Of a stretch of DNA of 64,000 bases, positions 27,501 through 35,921 are shown in pieces (position 1 is the first letter of the stretch; each line of letters starts with the position of its first letter). A program made the position numbers and the translations under genes. The notes below the pieces were generated by a model that was not told the DNA's origin, searched no databases, and was given only the letters and a program-made list of their open reading frames with translations. The stretch comes from Proteiniphilum acetatigenes DSM 18083. GTDB lineage: Bacteria; Bacteroidota; Bacteroidia; Bacteroidales; Dysgonomonadaceae. The stretch covers positions 62,001 to 126,000 of the forward strand of contig NZ_KB905693.1 of assembly GCF_000380985.1 (NCBI RefSeq). The letters are read 5' to 3'.

Positions 27501-30097
27501 CCGGGGCGCAAGGCAGGTGCTTTTACCCCTACATAGGTTTTATAAGGCGAATAAAAGACCGTCTGGGCATAAAAACTCATATCCCCCCCGGTTTCGTACA
27601 CACGTGAAAGAATATTCCCGCGCAACATCCCCGGTGCATTTTCAGCCACAGGCACTTTGGCATTGACTCCCGCCACACCGGAAGCATTGAGTACCCCCTC
27701 GAATATTTTCGTCTTACTTGTTTCGAATTTTACTATCGGATTATTGAATGAATAGCCGACATATCCTTTGAACGGGTTATCAGATACATAGAGCGTCAGG
27801 TCTACATCTGCTTTCAGGTTCGAAGCAGGTGCGCCGTGCAGCCATTGCGATGTAAGCGTACCCGAGATAACGCCATTTGACGCATCAATAATGGAGTCGG
27901 TATCCAAACGCACCCTTAACCGGTTAGGTTTGATGGTTTCTATGCGAAGCGACTTATGGAAGGTAGTACCGCCCACTTTTACCTGTCCCTGCCAGACACC
28001 GGTCTCTGCCGCCGGATCTGTAGGCACGGTGAAAGTGTAGAACCCGTTCAGACCGTCGCTCTTCACTTGCCTTTGGTAAAATTGCCCCCGGGGCGTATAG
28101 ACCTCAAGGGTCACGGGGTGTCCTTCCGGTAGTTTTTTCTCTCTGTCTTCAAGGATAAAAGATACGAAAATGGTATCACCGGGACGCCACACGCCGCGCT
28201 CGGTATAAACATATCCTTTCAATCCTTTTTGTATCTCTTTTCCGCTTACATCGAACCGGCTGAGTGATAACGACGCCTGATCCGCCACTTCCAGATAGCC
28301 GATATCATCACCTTTGGCTGCCGTTACGACAAACGGACGACCTTTCTTATAGTCGATCTCTACGAATCCATTGTGGTCGGTCTCGCCCGAACCCATGACC
28401 TGCATCTGATAGTTGTATATAGTCACTTCGGCTCCGGAGAGAGGATCGGTGGAGAGTATATCAGTTACAACCACACTCATGATATGCCCCTGCCCTGCTT
28501 TGGCAATGATACCCACGTTCGACGCCATGACCATTGTTTGGATCCTGCGCTCCTGAAGCATATAATAGGTCGGCTTACAAGGATCATCCCGTTCTTCCCA
28601 TTTATATCCGCTCCAGTCGATCGGCTCATAATAATAAGGGTATGGTTCATCCCACACCGCTTCATCCTCTTCGGATAGCTGGTCATCGGAAAAACGTTTC
28701 ATGATCGCTTCATCGGGAGATTGCGGCCTTATCCCTTCGCAGGGATAGAGCGAATAATCGGATCGCATGGAGAGCTGTACCATATAGAGAGCACCGGGAT
28801 CTTTCTCAATCATTTGGGAAAGATCGATGGTGAAATTGTTCCATTTTGAAAGATCCAATTGTTTATCCCTGTCCAGACGGATGCGTTTCTTCATCACCAA
28901 CCGTCCGAAACGACGCAACTCACTACCCGACTGGTTGTTGTTCAGTGAAGAGGACTGCAGGTAATAAAGGAGATTGTTACGGTATATTTTCACCACCTGC
29001 ACATCTACCGCCCAAAGGTTTACAGCGCTGAACGGCAATAATAGCTGTTCTGCATCGGGCAGGATATTTCCACTCTTTTCGAATTTTATCTGCGGTTTAT
29101 CATCGTCCACTTGCAATTGATAAAGATAACTCTTGTCAAGGGTCAGTCCGGAGTTATTCTGGATACCCTGATGGATTTGCAGGTTCATTTGACCTTTCGG
29201 CAGGGTTTCGGGATATATCCTGATCACATTCTTGTCGATACGGTAAGTGAAATTCTTCACACCGGAGGGTATAATCAATCCTTCCAGATCCTGCGTCTGT
29301 GAAACCGGATCACTGAAAGTCAGCCGGATATGAGGATCGGAGGCCTGCACCATACGCACATCCGTCACTTCAAGATGTTCCTTTGAAAACGCGGGAATAT
29401 CGATCGTATGTTCGAGTTTCTTTTTTGAATTAATTGCTTTCCCGTCAATGATCAGTATATATTGTCCGGGTTTATCGTTCCGCTGCAGGCTGTCTATCAA
29501 AACGCGAAACGATGAGACGCCGGCAGGCATTACACGGACTTTCGGATGTCGTGTCCCTTTCACATTGAACATTTTGGCTACATCGTCCGCCGAAACGGGA
29601 TTGGACAGATTCATCGTCACCTCCACCGTGTTCCAGGTCAGATCGGAAACGCTCATCGGTGAAAATGGAAGTATATCGGCAGTAAAACTCTGTTCATTCA
29701 CACGGATAGAGAAGTTGAATTGCCGGAATTTTTCCTCCACATCCAGCACTTTTCCCAAATGGAAAGTGATGTTGTATTCCTTGCCCGGTTCCAACCCGCC
29801 CGCATCGGGCATAAAGCGGATGGTGTTCCCATTCACCCAGAAGGTCTGTCCTTTCAATGAGGGGGAGAATGAAAACAGTTTCTCTTTTACCTCCGCATTC
29901 AATTCCACGGCAGGGATTTCCTGCACAAGTTCTATCTGGATAAATGCATCGGAAGAGACGTTTCCATAGGTAAATGCCGAGATATAGCGGGCAAATTCGG
30001 GGTCAATCCCCTTGGTGCTTTTTGTGGTACATCCGGCTGACCATAAAAGAATAGCCGTAAATAAAGCAGAAAAAAAAGGGAGAGATGTTCGTTTCAT
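24524..30097 (-). CDS. Alpha-2-macroglobulin family lipoprotein
   Basis: About 1857 residues from the Met at 30097; an in-frame Met seven codons upstream is possible, but MKRTSLPFF begins the signal peptide, with lipobox SAGC (Cys23). Bacterial alpha-2-macroglobulins are periplasmic traps that entangle invading proteases through a reactive thioester. MG-type beta-sandwich domains fill the N-terminal two thirds, a bait-region/MG segment follows (YTLAIVDEGLLDLT), and the thioester motif is PHGCTEQ, with Cys near 1406. The C-terminal part is the TED helical toroid (TGGFMYWYGD-like repeats) and receptor-binding-like domain. Co-occurrence with pbpC suggests protection of the cell wall at breaches. 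Confidence 0.95.
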   Translation of the reverse strand: MKRTSLPFFSALFTAILLWSAGCTTKSTKGIDPEFARYISAFTYGNVSSDAFIQIELVQEIPAVELNAEVKEKLFSFSPSLKGQTFWVNGNTIRFMPDAGGLEPGKEYNITFHLGKVLDVEEKFRQFNFSIRVNEQSFTADILPFSPMSVSDLTWNTVEVTMNLSNPVSADDVAKMFNVKGTRHPKVRVMPAGVSSFRVLIDSLQRNDKPGQYILIIDGKAINSKKKLEHTIDIPAFSKEHLEVTDVRMVQASDPHIRLTFSDPVSQTQDLEGLIIPSGVKNFTYRIDKNVIRIYPETLPKGQMNLQIHQGIQNNSGLTLDKSYLYQLQVDDDKPQIKFEKSGNILPDAEQLLLPFSAVNLWAVDVQVVKIYRNNLLYYLQSSSLNNNQSGSELRRFGRLVMKKRIRLDRDKQLDLSKWNNFTIDLSQMIEKDPGALYMVQLSMRSDYSLYPCEGIRPQSPDEAIMKRFSDDQLSEEDEAVWDEPYPYYYEPIDWSGYKWEERDDPCKPTYYMLQERRIQTMVMASNVGIIAKAGQGHIMSVVVTDILSTDPLSGAEVTIYNYQMQVMGSGETDHNGFVEIDYKKGRPFVVTAAKGDDIGYLEVADQASLSLSRFDVSGKEIQKGLKGYVYTERGVWRPGDTIFVSFILEDREKKLPEGHPVTLEVYTPRGQFYQRQVKSDGLNGFYTFTVPTDPAAETGVWQGQVKVGGTTFHKSLRIETIKPNRLRVRLDTDSIIDASNGVISGTLTSQWLHGAPASNLKADVDLTLYVSDNPFKGYVGYSFNNPIVKFETSKTKIFEGVLNASGVAGVNAKVPVAENAPGMLRGNILSRVYETGGDMSFYAQTVFYSPYKTYVGVKAPALRPGEFLETDSPIPFDVVAVDAYGKSVSGNVEYTVYKLSWSWWWNSTQEDLGSYVNNTAANIVTNGEVTLTNGKGKIDFQVNYPDWGRYLLLVKDKEGKHATGTVFYVDWPLWRGRSAKSDPEGLTMLAFSTDKPSYETGEKATVIIPKSSEGRVLISIENGSGILHREWVKTSGEEDTKYVIEVTENMAPNFYVFATMLQPHAQTVNDLPIRMYGVVNVGVENRNSTLEPVIRMPDTLQPEKEFTISVSEKTKKPMTYTLAIVDEGLLDLTAFKTPNAWSEFYAREALGVRTWDLFDRVLGANTGMMGPLLSIGGDEALNPSRDNVNRFKPVVKFIGPFELKGGEIKSHTIRLPQYIGSVRVMVVAGGDGAYGNAEKTVAVKNDLMTLSTLPRILGPDEEVWLPVNVFAMGNSVKNIQVTIQTKGLLKPTDGTTKSLSFDKPGDKIVFFRLASGKENGAEQVEIKATGNGMSFTETIDIAVRNPNPPIVLTQAKLIEPGESVTLDIQTESVEPDDWATLELSRLPSVNFSQNMNYLLEYPHGCTEQITSQAFPLLYIEEFTVLKEDEKKQITAKVNEVIRMLSSRQLADGGFMYWYGDNYSSEWATTYAGHFLVEAKNKGYEVPETVLSRWTQFQRRLAQNWLPTNPNWTYYSVSMIELQQAYRLYTLALNGSTELGAMNRMRELSGLSLQARWRLAAAYALAGRKDVANSLVFNLPDEVEDYNFNNDTYGTSARDRAMILETYLLLDNVEKAMLLAPSVAQSLSSGYVTTQTAAFGLVAMAKLAGQVGSGNIDVDWTLNSKNMENVNTPKAIYQVDIKPDKSLLVNLTNKGEGKLYARLSARTIPQVGTDQELTQGRFRMSVRYVDLNGNPLNVESLPQGTEFTAVVTVQNSAEQAFTDLALTQVFASGWEIFNERMLEADASAPDGGYNYRDIRDDRVLTYFNLGAGQTKTFRVRLQAAYRGNYYLPPVSCQAMYAPQEEARNKGMWVKVVE

Positions 30098-30183
30098 ATG
30101 ATTAAAATTTAAATACAAAAGCCTAAAATCAGGACTTATCTGATTAGTCAGTTTACTGATATACTGATTAACAGAATCATTAT

Positions 30184-30978
30184 TTAAAACTCCAGATAGG
30201 GTTCAAGGCGGAGGATATCTTCGGAAATAAACTCATCGAGGATGGAGAGTTCCCGGATGGAAGTAATATCACCTTTTTTGCGACGAAGTCCCATAATTGC
30301 CTGAACCTGTTTGTAATTCAGGTAGGGATGACGCAATAATTCCTTGAAGTCCGATTGATTAACCTGGATCCTGCGGAAATTGCCATCAGGTTCAATATAA
30401 ACAGCTATACGGGAGAAAAGTTCCTGATCAATACCATATACTTCCAATAGTTGCTCAACATATACAAATCCTCCCAGCAAGTCGCGGTACTTCACAATAC
30501 GGGAGGCATACACACTACCGATACCGGGCACTTTCTTCCATTCGGACGTATCGGCTTTGTTCAGGGATATAGTTTCTCCTTCGGAGAGTTTCTCTATGGA
30601 CGGATAAGCAGCACGGAAGGATGAGATATCACTGCTTTGAGAGGAATACCCTTCTGTAGCATTCCTCTCACCTTGACGAGAGATACTCTTATTTGCAGAG
30701 CCATCCTTGTCTAACGAACGCTCTGCAGCACTTTTCCGCTCCATTGGGGCCCCTCTCTCGTTTGGAACAGTAACGGCGGAAGGTTCCCTTATCTTTGATG
30801 TATGCCGAAATTCTTCAAATTCCCGAACCAGCGAATCATTCTGCATCAGAATAACATCCGACGAGTTCCTGTAGCTGAGAAGTGCATTCAAAATAAGGGT
30901 TAACACAATAAGAACAAGCAACAGAATTACCGCCGTCTTTGAACTTCTTTGAAAATATAGAAAATCTTTCCAGCGCAT
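30184..30978 (-). CDS. Helix-hairpin-helix (ComEA-like) membrane-anchored protein
   Basis: 264 residues: one N-terminal membrane helix (about 15-36, VILLLVLIVLTLILNALL), a polar Ser/Glu-rich linker, then helix-hairpin-helix motifs. The first, LNKADTSEWKKVPGIGSVYASRIVKYR (about 140-165), is the best, with PGIG as the hairpin; two weaker ones follow (LRHPYLNYKQVQAIMGLR and LSILDEFISEDILRLEPYL). Such motifs bind DNA without sequence preference, and ComEA-like proteins take part in DNA uptake, but single-copy Bacteroidetes forms like this are not proven to do so. It is 65 bp downstream of the A2M gene start region and probably independent. Confidence 0.85.
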   Translation of the reverse strand: MRWKDFLYFQRSSKTAVILLLVLIVLTLILNALLSYRNSSDVILMQNDSLVREFEEFRHTSKIREPSAVTVPNERGAPMERKSAAERSLDKDGSANKSISRQGERNATEGYSSQSSDISSFRAAYPSIEKLSEGETISLNKADTSEWKKVPGIGSVYASRIVKYRDLLGGFVYVEQLLEVYGIDQELFSRIAVYIEPDGNFRRIQVNQSDFKELLRHPYLNYKQVQAIMGLRRKKGDITSIRELSILDEFISEDILRLEPYLEF

Positions 30979-31122
30979 GTCTTTTAGATTTTATTCTCCC
31001 CGGTCATTTTTCCTTCTTTCCACCGACCCGTAGATCGTCACACTACCCGTACTCATTCATTGGCATATTATTCTCATTGGCACATTAACTTGCCTTAAAG
31101 TTAGAAATTATATTGTTTTCTT

Positions 31123-31152
31123 TTTGATAAATAGTCATAAATTGTATCTTTG
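31123..31152 (+). promoter_or_regulatory. Promoter for the SpmA/SpmB-like gene
   Basis: TTTG (31123-31126) and TATCTTTG (31145-31152) match the -33 and -7 boxes of Bacteroidetes sigma-A promoters with 18 bp between. Because the -7 box overlaps a possible upstream TTG start at 31150, this supports the ATG at 31204 as the true start. Confidence 0.65.
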
Positions 31153-31203
31153 GTGAATCTTTGTCCGCTAATATATCCGTCTAATCAAAGATTTCCGCAA
31201 GAT

Positions 31204-32436
31204 ATGGTATTGAATTACATTTGGATTGCATTTTTTTTGATCGCTTTCGTAGTGGCTTTGGTAAAGCTCATCTTCTTTGGAGATGTAAACGTCTTTACCG
31301 AGATCATGAATTCCACCTATGAGTCTGCCAGAACCGGGTTCGAAATTTCTTTGGGATTGACGGGGGTGCTGTCGCTCTGGCTGGGCGTGATGAAGATAGG
31401 TGAACGGGGAGGGATGGTAGAACTCTTTTCTAGAGCTGTCGCTCCTCTTTTTTCCCGGCTTTTTCCCGGTATACCCAAGAATCATCCTGCTTCGGGCTCC
31501 ATCCTGATGAACCTCTCTGCCAATATGCTGGGACTTGACAATGCAGCGACACCGTTCGGGTTGAAAGCGATGCAGGAACTGCAGGAGATTAACCTGAGAA
31601 AAGAGGAAGCTTCCAATCCCATGATCATGTTCCTGATCCTGAATGCATCGGGTTTGACATTGATTCCCGTCACTATTATGGTTTATCGTGCACAGTTGGG
31701 TGCTGCCAACCCTGCCGATGTATTTATCCCTATTATGATCGCAACCTTTTCCTCTACCGTAATCGGCATGATTGCCGTCTGTCTGAAACAGCGTATCAAT
31801 ATCTTCAACAAGGCGATCATGGGTTTTGTATTGAGCATAGCAGTACTTATCATCGGCACAATAATTCTCTTCCGGTCGATGTCGCAGGAACAGATCAATA
31901 TTGTCTCCGGACTTGCCGCAAATATCTTTCTCTTCACTATTATCGTACTTTTCATTGTAAAGGCATTACGCCGCCGGATCAATATCTTCGATGCGTTTAT
32001 CGACGGAGCAAAAGAGGGCTTTAAGACTGCTGTCACCATTATTCCTTTCCTTATCGCCATACTGGTAGGGATTGGGGTCTTCCGTGCTTCAGGAGCGATG
32101 GACTTCCTGATGGAAGGGCTGCGGGATCTGGTAGCCCTGACAGGTCTCGATACCCGCTGGGTGGATGGTATGCCCACCGCATTGATGAAACCGCTGAGCG
32201 GTAGCGGTGCCAGGGGAATGATGATCGACGCCATGCAGACCTTCGGAGCCGACTCGTTCGCCGGCAGATTATCCTCCGTACTTCAGGGGGCTACCGACAC
32301 CACCTTCTATATCGTGGCTGTTTATTATGGTGCGGTGAACATCAAAAATTCCCGCTATACCGTTCCCTATGCGCTTTTGGCCGATTTGGCAGGTATTATT
32401 GCCGCCATTTTCGTGGCCTACCTCTTTTTCGGATAA
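31204..32436 (+). CDS. SpmA/SpmB fused nucleoside-recognition (Gate) domain membrane protein
   Basis: About 410 residues from the ATG at 31204, with roughly nine to ten membrane segments. The first half is SpmA-like (RTGFEISLGLTGVLSLWLGVM; PASGSILMNLSANMLGLDNAATPFGLKAM), the second SpmB-like (KALRRRINIFDAFIDGAKEG; ALMKPLSGSGARGMM). Each half has a Gate nucleoside-recognition domain. In Bacillus the separate SpmA and SpmB act in spore core dehydration; the fused form is common in non-sporing Bacteroidetes and its role there is unknown. The promoter at 31123-31152 fits this start. Confidence 0.93.
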   Translation: MVLNYIWIAFFLIAFVVALVKLIFFGDVNVFTEIMNSTYESARTGFEISLGLTGVLSLWLGVMKIGERGGMVELFSRAVAPLFSRLFPGIPKNHPASGSILMNLSANMLGLDNAATPFGLKAMQELQEINLRKEEASNPMIMFLILNASGLTLIPVTIMVYRAQLGAANPADVFIPIMIATFSSTVIGMIAVCLKQRINIFNKAIMGFVLSIAVLIIGTIILFRSMSQEQINIVSGLAANIFLFTIIVLFIVKALRRRINIFDAFIDGAKEGFKTAVTIIPFLIAILVGIGVFRASGAMDFLMEGLRDLVALTGLDTRWVDGMPTALMKPLSGSGARGMMIDAMQTFGADSFAGRLSSVLQGATDTTFYIVAVYYGAVNIKNSRYTVPYALLADLAGIIAAIFVAYLFFG

Positions 32437-32474
32437 TAAATACAGGATTCTCCAAGCAAATAAATGTTAATAAA

Positions 32475-32903
32475 ATGGCAATTACTTTCGACGCTGAAAA
32501 CATAGATTTCCCAAAGATCAAAAAACGGGAGACTGCCAACTGGATAAAAACCGTCGTAAAAAATTACGGAAAACAGACCGGTGATATTTCCTATCTTTTT
32601 TGTACCGATGAAAAAATTCTGGAAGTTAACCGGCAATACCTGCAACATGATTTTTATACCGACATCATCACATTTGATTATTCCGAAGGCGAACGTATTT
32701 CGGGAGATATCTTTATCAGCATCGATACGGTACTATCCAACTCAATTCAATATGATACCGATTTTGAAGAGGAGTTATACCGTGTCATTATCCATGGCGT
32801 GCTCCACTTATGCGGTATCGACGATAAATCGGAAGCCGAAAGCAAACAGATGAAAGAGGCCGAAGAAAGAGCCCTCAGCCTGAGAAAAGAAAGCGGGAAT
32901 TAA
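32475..32903 (+). CDS. ybeY: Endoribonuclease YbeY (rRNA maturation)
   Basis: 142 residues, the normal length for YbeY, a zinc-dependent RNase needed for maturation of the 16S rRNA 3' end and for ribosome quality control. The metal motif reads HGVLHLCGIDD: the first two His are present, but the usual third His (consensus HGxLHLxGYDH) is an Asp, a variant also typical of Bacteroidetes YbeY. The start MAITFDAENIDFP is the first ATG. It follows the Spm-like gene by 38 bp and a hairpin overlaps its stop codon. Confidence 0.93.
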   Translation: MAITFDAENIDFPKIKKRETANWIKTVVKNYGKQTGDISYLFCTDEKILEVNRQYLQHDFYTDIITFDYSEGERISGDIFISIDTVLSNSIQYDTDFEEELYRVIIHGVLHLCGIDDKSEAESKQMKEAEERALSLRKESGN

Positions 32904-32918
32904 TTCTGTAATTCCCGC
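32893..32918. terminator. Hairpin between convergent ybeY and outer-membrane protein genes
   Basis: GCGGGAATT (32893-32901) and AATTCCCGC (32910-32918) form a perfect 9-bp stem with an 8-nt loop, overlapping the ybeY stop. On the minus strand the stem is followed by TTTCTTTTCTC, so it should terminate the outer-membrane protein transcript; for ybeY it lacks a T-run. Confidence 0.6.
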
Positions 32919-32948
32919 CATATAAAGAGCCTTGGAAAAAACAAATCG

Positions 32949-33716
32949 TTAAAAAGAGAAATCAATAGCGGCTGAAAGACCTACTCTGCCGATCCTTCTG
33001 GAGAGATCCTCACCATGTGGTCCATTCTTCAAATTGGGATCGCTTATTCTGGAAAAGGGTGCATAAATACCACTGGTCTGGACAGTTATTCCTGCAAAAG
33101 GGAGAAGTTGGTAACGGATAGCTCCGGACAAAGTAAAACCTGCAGCAACTCCTTTATATGCACCACCCATTTTTCTATCCTCGGGTAATTGACTTCGATC
33201 AACGATCAAATCAGGAGAATCAATAATATAAGTAATTATCTTTTCTATTCCTGTCAATTCATTATAAAACATCACTACTCCGGCATTAGCCATGATCATC
33301 CATTTCGTTTCACCCAAAGGCCATCTTCCATAAATGGCGGGACCAAACATATGCGATTCCTCTTTAAAGGCTAATGACTTGTATTCATACACAGGATAAT
33401 CATAGGAGTGTTCTGTATATTCCAGATAAGATTCTTTATTGTATTTGGATGTATAGAAAGCATACTTTATCCCAACTCCATAATTCTTTGAGAAAAACCA
33501 AGCACCATCAAAACCGGGAGAAAATCCCCTTTTGGTTGGAGGAACGATAAGTTCATTCGATAATTCAGTACTTGAAGATCCTAAGTTGAAGTTCATACCA
33601 GCATTCAACGACAAATAAAATTTTTGGTATTGCTGTCCACTGTTATCAGATTGTCCATATACAGAAAAGGTAAAAAGTATGCAAAATGCAGCCAAGAAAA
33701 GTTGTTTCAGATTCAT
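32949..33716 (-). CDS. Outer-membrane beta-barrel protein
   Basis: About 255 residues from the Met at 33716; a longer frame to 33773 would run into the repeat copy at 33754 and lacks a sensible signal. MNLKQLFLAAFCILFTFSVYG is a signal peptide. The mature protein alternates amphipathic strands with polar loops and ends in Phe (SAAIDFSF), the pattern of outer-membrane barrels recognised by the Bam complex; GFSPGFDGAWFFSKNYGVGI and similar strands resemble the OMP_b-brl / porin-family folds. It has about eight strands. Ligand and role are unknown. It has its own promoter at 33833-33860. Confidence 0.82.
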   Translation of the reverse strand: MNLKQLFLAAFCILFTFSVYGQSDNSGQQYQKFYLSLNAGMNFNLGSSSTELSNELIVPPTKRGFSPGFDGAWFFSKNYGVGIKYAFYTSKYNKESYLEYTEHSYDYPVYEYKSLAFKEESHMFGPAIYGRWPLGETKWMIMANAGVVMFYNELTGIEKIITYIIDSPDLIVDRSQLPEDRKMGGAYKGVAAGFTLSGAIRYQLLPFAGITVQTSGIYAPFSRISDPNLKNGPHGEDLSRRIGRVGLSAAIDFSF

Positions 33717-33753
33717 TATCGCAAGTTTTAGAAATTTTTTATATAAAATATAT

Positions 33754-33814
33754 GTCGATCGCAGAATTAACAATCGAGGAGTAAAGGCGACTCAAAACGA
33801 CTAATGTAATTGAA
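33754..33814 (+). repeat. Dispersed repeat copy E2
   Basis: GTCGATCGCAGAATTAACAA, TCGAGGAGTAAAGGCGACTCAA, then CTAATGTAATTGAA repeats the core and right end of the element seen at 8521, 35922 and 47584. It lies in the 5' leader of the outer-membrane protein gene, in antisense orientation, and upstream of mnmG. Confidence 0.75.
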
Positions 33815-33832
33815 CAATTGATATTTTGGGTG

Positions 33833-33860
33833 CAAATATATAAAGATTCCGATAAACAAA
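33833..33860 (-). promoter_or_regulatory. Promoter for the outer-membrane protein gene
   Basis: On the minus strand TATATTTG (33833-33840) is a -7 box match and TTTG (33857-33860) lies 16 bp upstream. The resulting transcript would carry a leader of about 115 nt containing the antisense of repeat E2. Confidence 0.5.
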
Positions 33861-33969
33861 CGAAGGAACTTGAAGAATCATTCTCTCTGTAAACATCTGA
33901 ATTAAAAGGGATTTTATACCTCTTTCCGGTAATTAACATTACTATAACAGGTAACTTTTTCTTTTTTAG

Positions 33970-33977
33970 TATCTTTG
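33970..33977 (+). promoter_or_regulatory. -7 promoter box for mnmG
   Basis: TATCTTTG lies 20 bp before the mnmG start codon. No clear TTTG is seen at the -33 position, so the leader would be very short or the match accidental. Confidence 0.45.
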
Positions 33978-33997
33978 CTATCTCAAATCAAAAAAAA

Positions 33998-35872
33998 ATG
34001 ACTTTCAATTACGACATCATAGTGGTAGGGGCAGGCCATGCCGGATGCGAAGCGGCTGTAGCCGCTGCCAATCTGGGATCCAAGACACTCCTGATCACGA
34101 TGGACATGAACAAGGTTGCCCAGATGAGTTGCAATCCCGCCGTAGGTGGTATTGCCAAGGGACAGATTGTGCGTGAAATTGATGCATTGGGTGGGCAGAC
34201 GGGAATTGTGAGCGACAAGACTGCTATCCAGTTCCGCATGTTGAACCGTTCAAAAGGCCCTGCCATGTGGAGCCCCCGTGTACAAAGTGACCGGATGAAA
34301 TTTATCGAAACATGGCGCACAATTATAGAAAACACACCTAACCTGGATATGTGGCAGGATATGGTGACCGGACTTCTTTGTAAAGACTCTACTATTTCCG
34401 GAGTAAAAACCGGCATGGGGGTAGAGTTTTTCAGCAAAGCAGTAATCCTTACAAACGGCACTTTTTTAAATGGACTGATCCATATTGGCAAGGTACAGAT
34501 CGGTGGAGGACGTGTTTCCGAACCGGCCTCCTACGGGATGACAGAGCAATTGCGTGACCTGGGATTCTCCACTGACCGGATGAAAACAGGGACTCCAGTA
34601 CGTATTGACGGGAGAACGGTTGATTTTTCCCTGCTGGAAGAACAGAAAGGAGATGAAGATTTTCACAAATTCTCCTATCTTCCGGATGTACAACGGACAC
34701 TCAAACAAAGAAGCTGCTGGATAGCTTATACCTCTGAGGAGGTACATGAAGCCTTACGTGATGGCTTAAGTGATTCACCACTCTACAACGGACAGATCCA
34801 AAGCATAGGGCCTCGCTATTGCCCCAGCATAGAGACCAAAATCGTCACTTTTTCCGAGAAGACGAGCCATCAACTGTTTTTGGAACCTGAAGGAGAAACA
34901 ACCCATGAGTGTTATCTTAACGGCTTCTCCTCTTCCCTACCCTTGCAGACACAATTGAGCGCCTTGCAACGGATACCGGCCTTCCGGAATGCACATATTT
35001 TCCGTCCCGGTTATGCCATAGAATATGATTTCTTCGACCCCCGGCAATTGCATCCGACACTGGAAACAAAGTTGGTAAAAAACCTCTTTTTTGCAGGACA
35101 AATCAACGGCACTACGGGTTATGAAGAGGCGGCAGGACAAGGGTTGATAGCAGGCATCAACGCCCATATCAACTGTCATGGAGGAGATCCTTTTGTATTA
35201 CGCAGAGACGAAGCATACATAGGGGTATTGATCGACGACCTGATCACGAAGGGTGTTGACGAGCCCTATAGGATGTTCACCTCCCGTGCTGAATACCGTA
35301 TTCTTCTCCGTCAGGACAATGCAGACGAAAGACTCACAAAAAAGAGTTATGAGTTAGGGTTGGCGACTCAAGAGAGACTCCGGCTACTCAACCGAAAAGA
35401 AGAAAAAGTTGCACAAATCATCAATTTCGCACACAATTTCTCCATCAAGGCAGATCGTATCAACCCATTCCTCGAACACATCGGAACAGCACCTTTGAAG
35501 CACGGCGTGAAGCTACATGACCTGTTAACAAGGCCACACATCGACCTGACGCTAATGGCGCAAGAGGTGGCTCCGCTCAAAGAGCTATTAGAGACTATCG
35601 ACGAACGGGAAGAGGAGATCATTGAGTCGGCCGACATAGAGATAAAATATAACGGTTATATCAAGCGTGAACGGATGATGGCAGATAAAATAACACGTTT
35701 AGAAGATATCCGCATCAAGGACAAATTCAACTACAACGAAATACAATCGCTCTCGACAGAAGCAAGACAAAAACTGACCAGAATTAACCCGGAGACGATC
35801 GCCCAGGCGAGCAGAATTCCGGGTGTTTCACCCAATGACATATCCGTTTTGCTTGTCTTATTAGGACGTTAA
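33998..35872 (+). CDS. mnmG: tRNA uridine-5-carboxymethylaminomethyl modification enzyme MnmG (GidA)
   Basis: 624 residues, full length. MnmG with MnmE and FAD modifies uridine 34 in the wobble position of several tRNAs. The FAD Rossmann motif VVGAGHAGCEAAVAAANLG is at residues 10-28; the GidA signature GGVAKGQIVREIDALGG-type stretch (GGIAKGQIVREIDALGG) is near 50-66, and NGTTGYEEAAGQGLIAGINA is near 368. The C-terminal helical domain contains YIKREQ-like YIKRERMMADK. The gene is followed 8 bp after its stop by a parS site. In many bacteria gidA lies near the replication origin. Confidence 0.98.
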   Translation: MTFNYDIIVVGAGHAGCEAAVAAANLGSKTLLITMDMNKVAQMSCNPAVGGIAKGQIVREIDALGGQTGIVSDKTAIQFRMLNRSKGPAMWSPRVQSDRMKFIETWRTIIENTPNLDMWQDMVTGLLCKDSTISGVKTGMGVEFFSKAVILTNGTFLNGLIHIGKVQIGGGRVSEPASYGMTEQLRDLGFSTDRMKTGTPVRIDGRTVDFSLLEEQKGDEDFHKFSYLPDVQRTLKQRSCWIAYTSEEVHEALRDGLSDSPLYNGQIQSIGPRYCPSIETKIVTFSEKTSHQLFLEPEGETTHECYLNGFSSSLPLQTQLSALQRIPAFRNAHIFRPGYAIEYDFFDPRQLHPTLETKLVKNLFFAGQINGTTGYEEAAGQGLIAGINAHINCHGGDPFVLRRDEAYIGVLIDDLITKGVDEPYRMFTSRAEYRILLRQDNADERLTKKSYELGLATQERLRLLNRKEEKVAQIINFAHNFSIKADRINPFLEHIGTAPLKHGVKLHDLLTRPHIDLTLMAQEVAPLKELLETIDEREEEIIESADIEIKYNGYIKRERMMADKITRLEDIRIKDKFNYNEIQSLSTEARQKLTRINPETIAQASRIPGVSPNDISVLLVLLGR

Positions 35873-35880
35873 AACAGAAA

Positions 35881-35896
35881 TGTTTCACGTGGAACA
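35881..35896 (-). promoter_or_regulatory. parS: parS centromere site for ParB
   Basis: TGTTTCACGTGGAACA on the plus strand is the exact reverse complement of the Bacillus subtilis parS sequence and fits the conserved consensus TGTTNCACGTGNAACA. ParB loads here and spreads, guiding chromosome segregation with ParA. It is placed 8 bp after the mnmG stop, outside any coding sequence. A 16-bp exact match is not expected by chance in 64 kb. parS sites cluster near the origin, so this region is probably origin-proximal. Confidence 0.9.
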
Positions 35897-35921
35897 TTCA
35901 AAAAAGATAAATTATATAACA

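Noticed and set aside
33717-33773. Longer N-terminus for the outer-membrane protein
   Set aside because: It would place coding sequence in repeat E2 and spoil the signal peptide.
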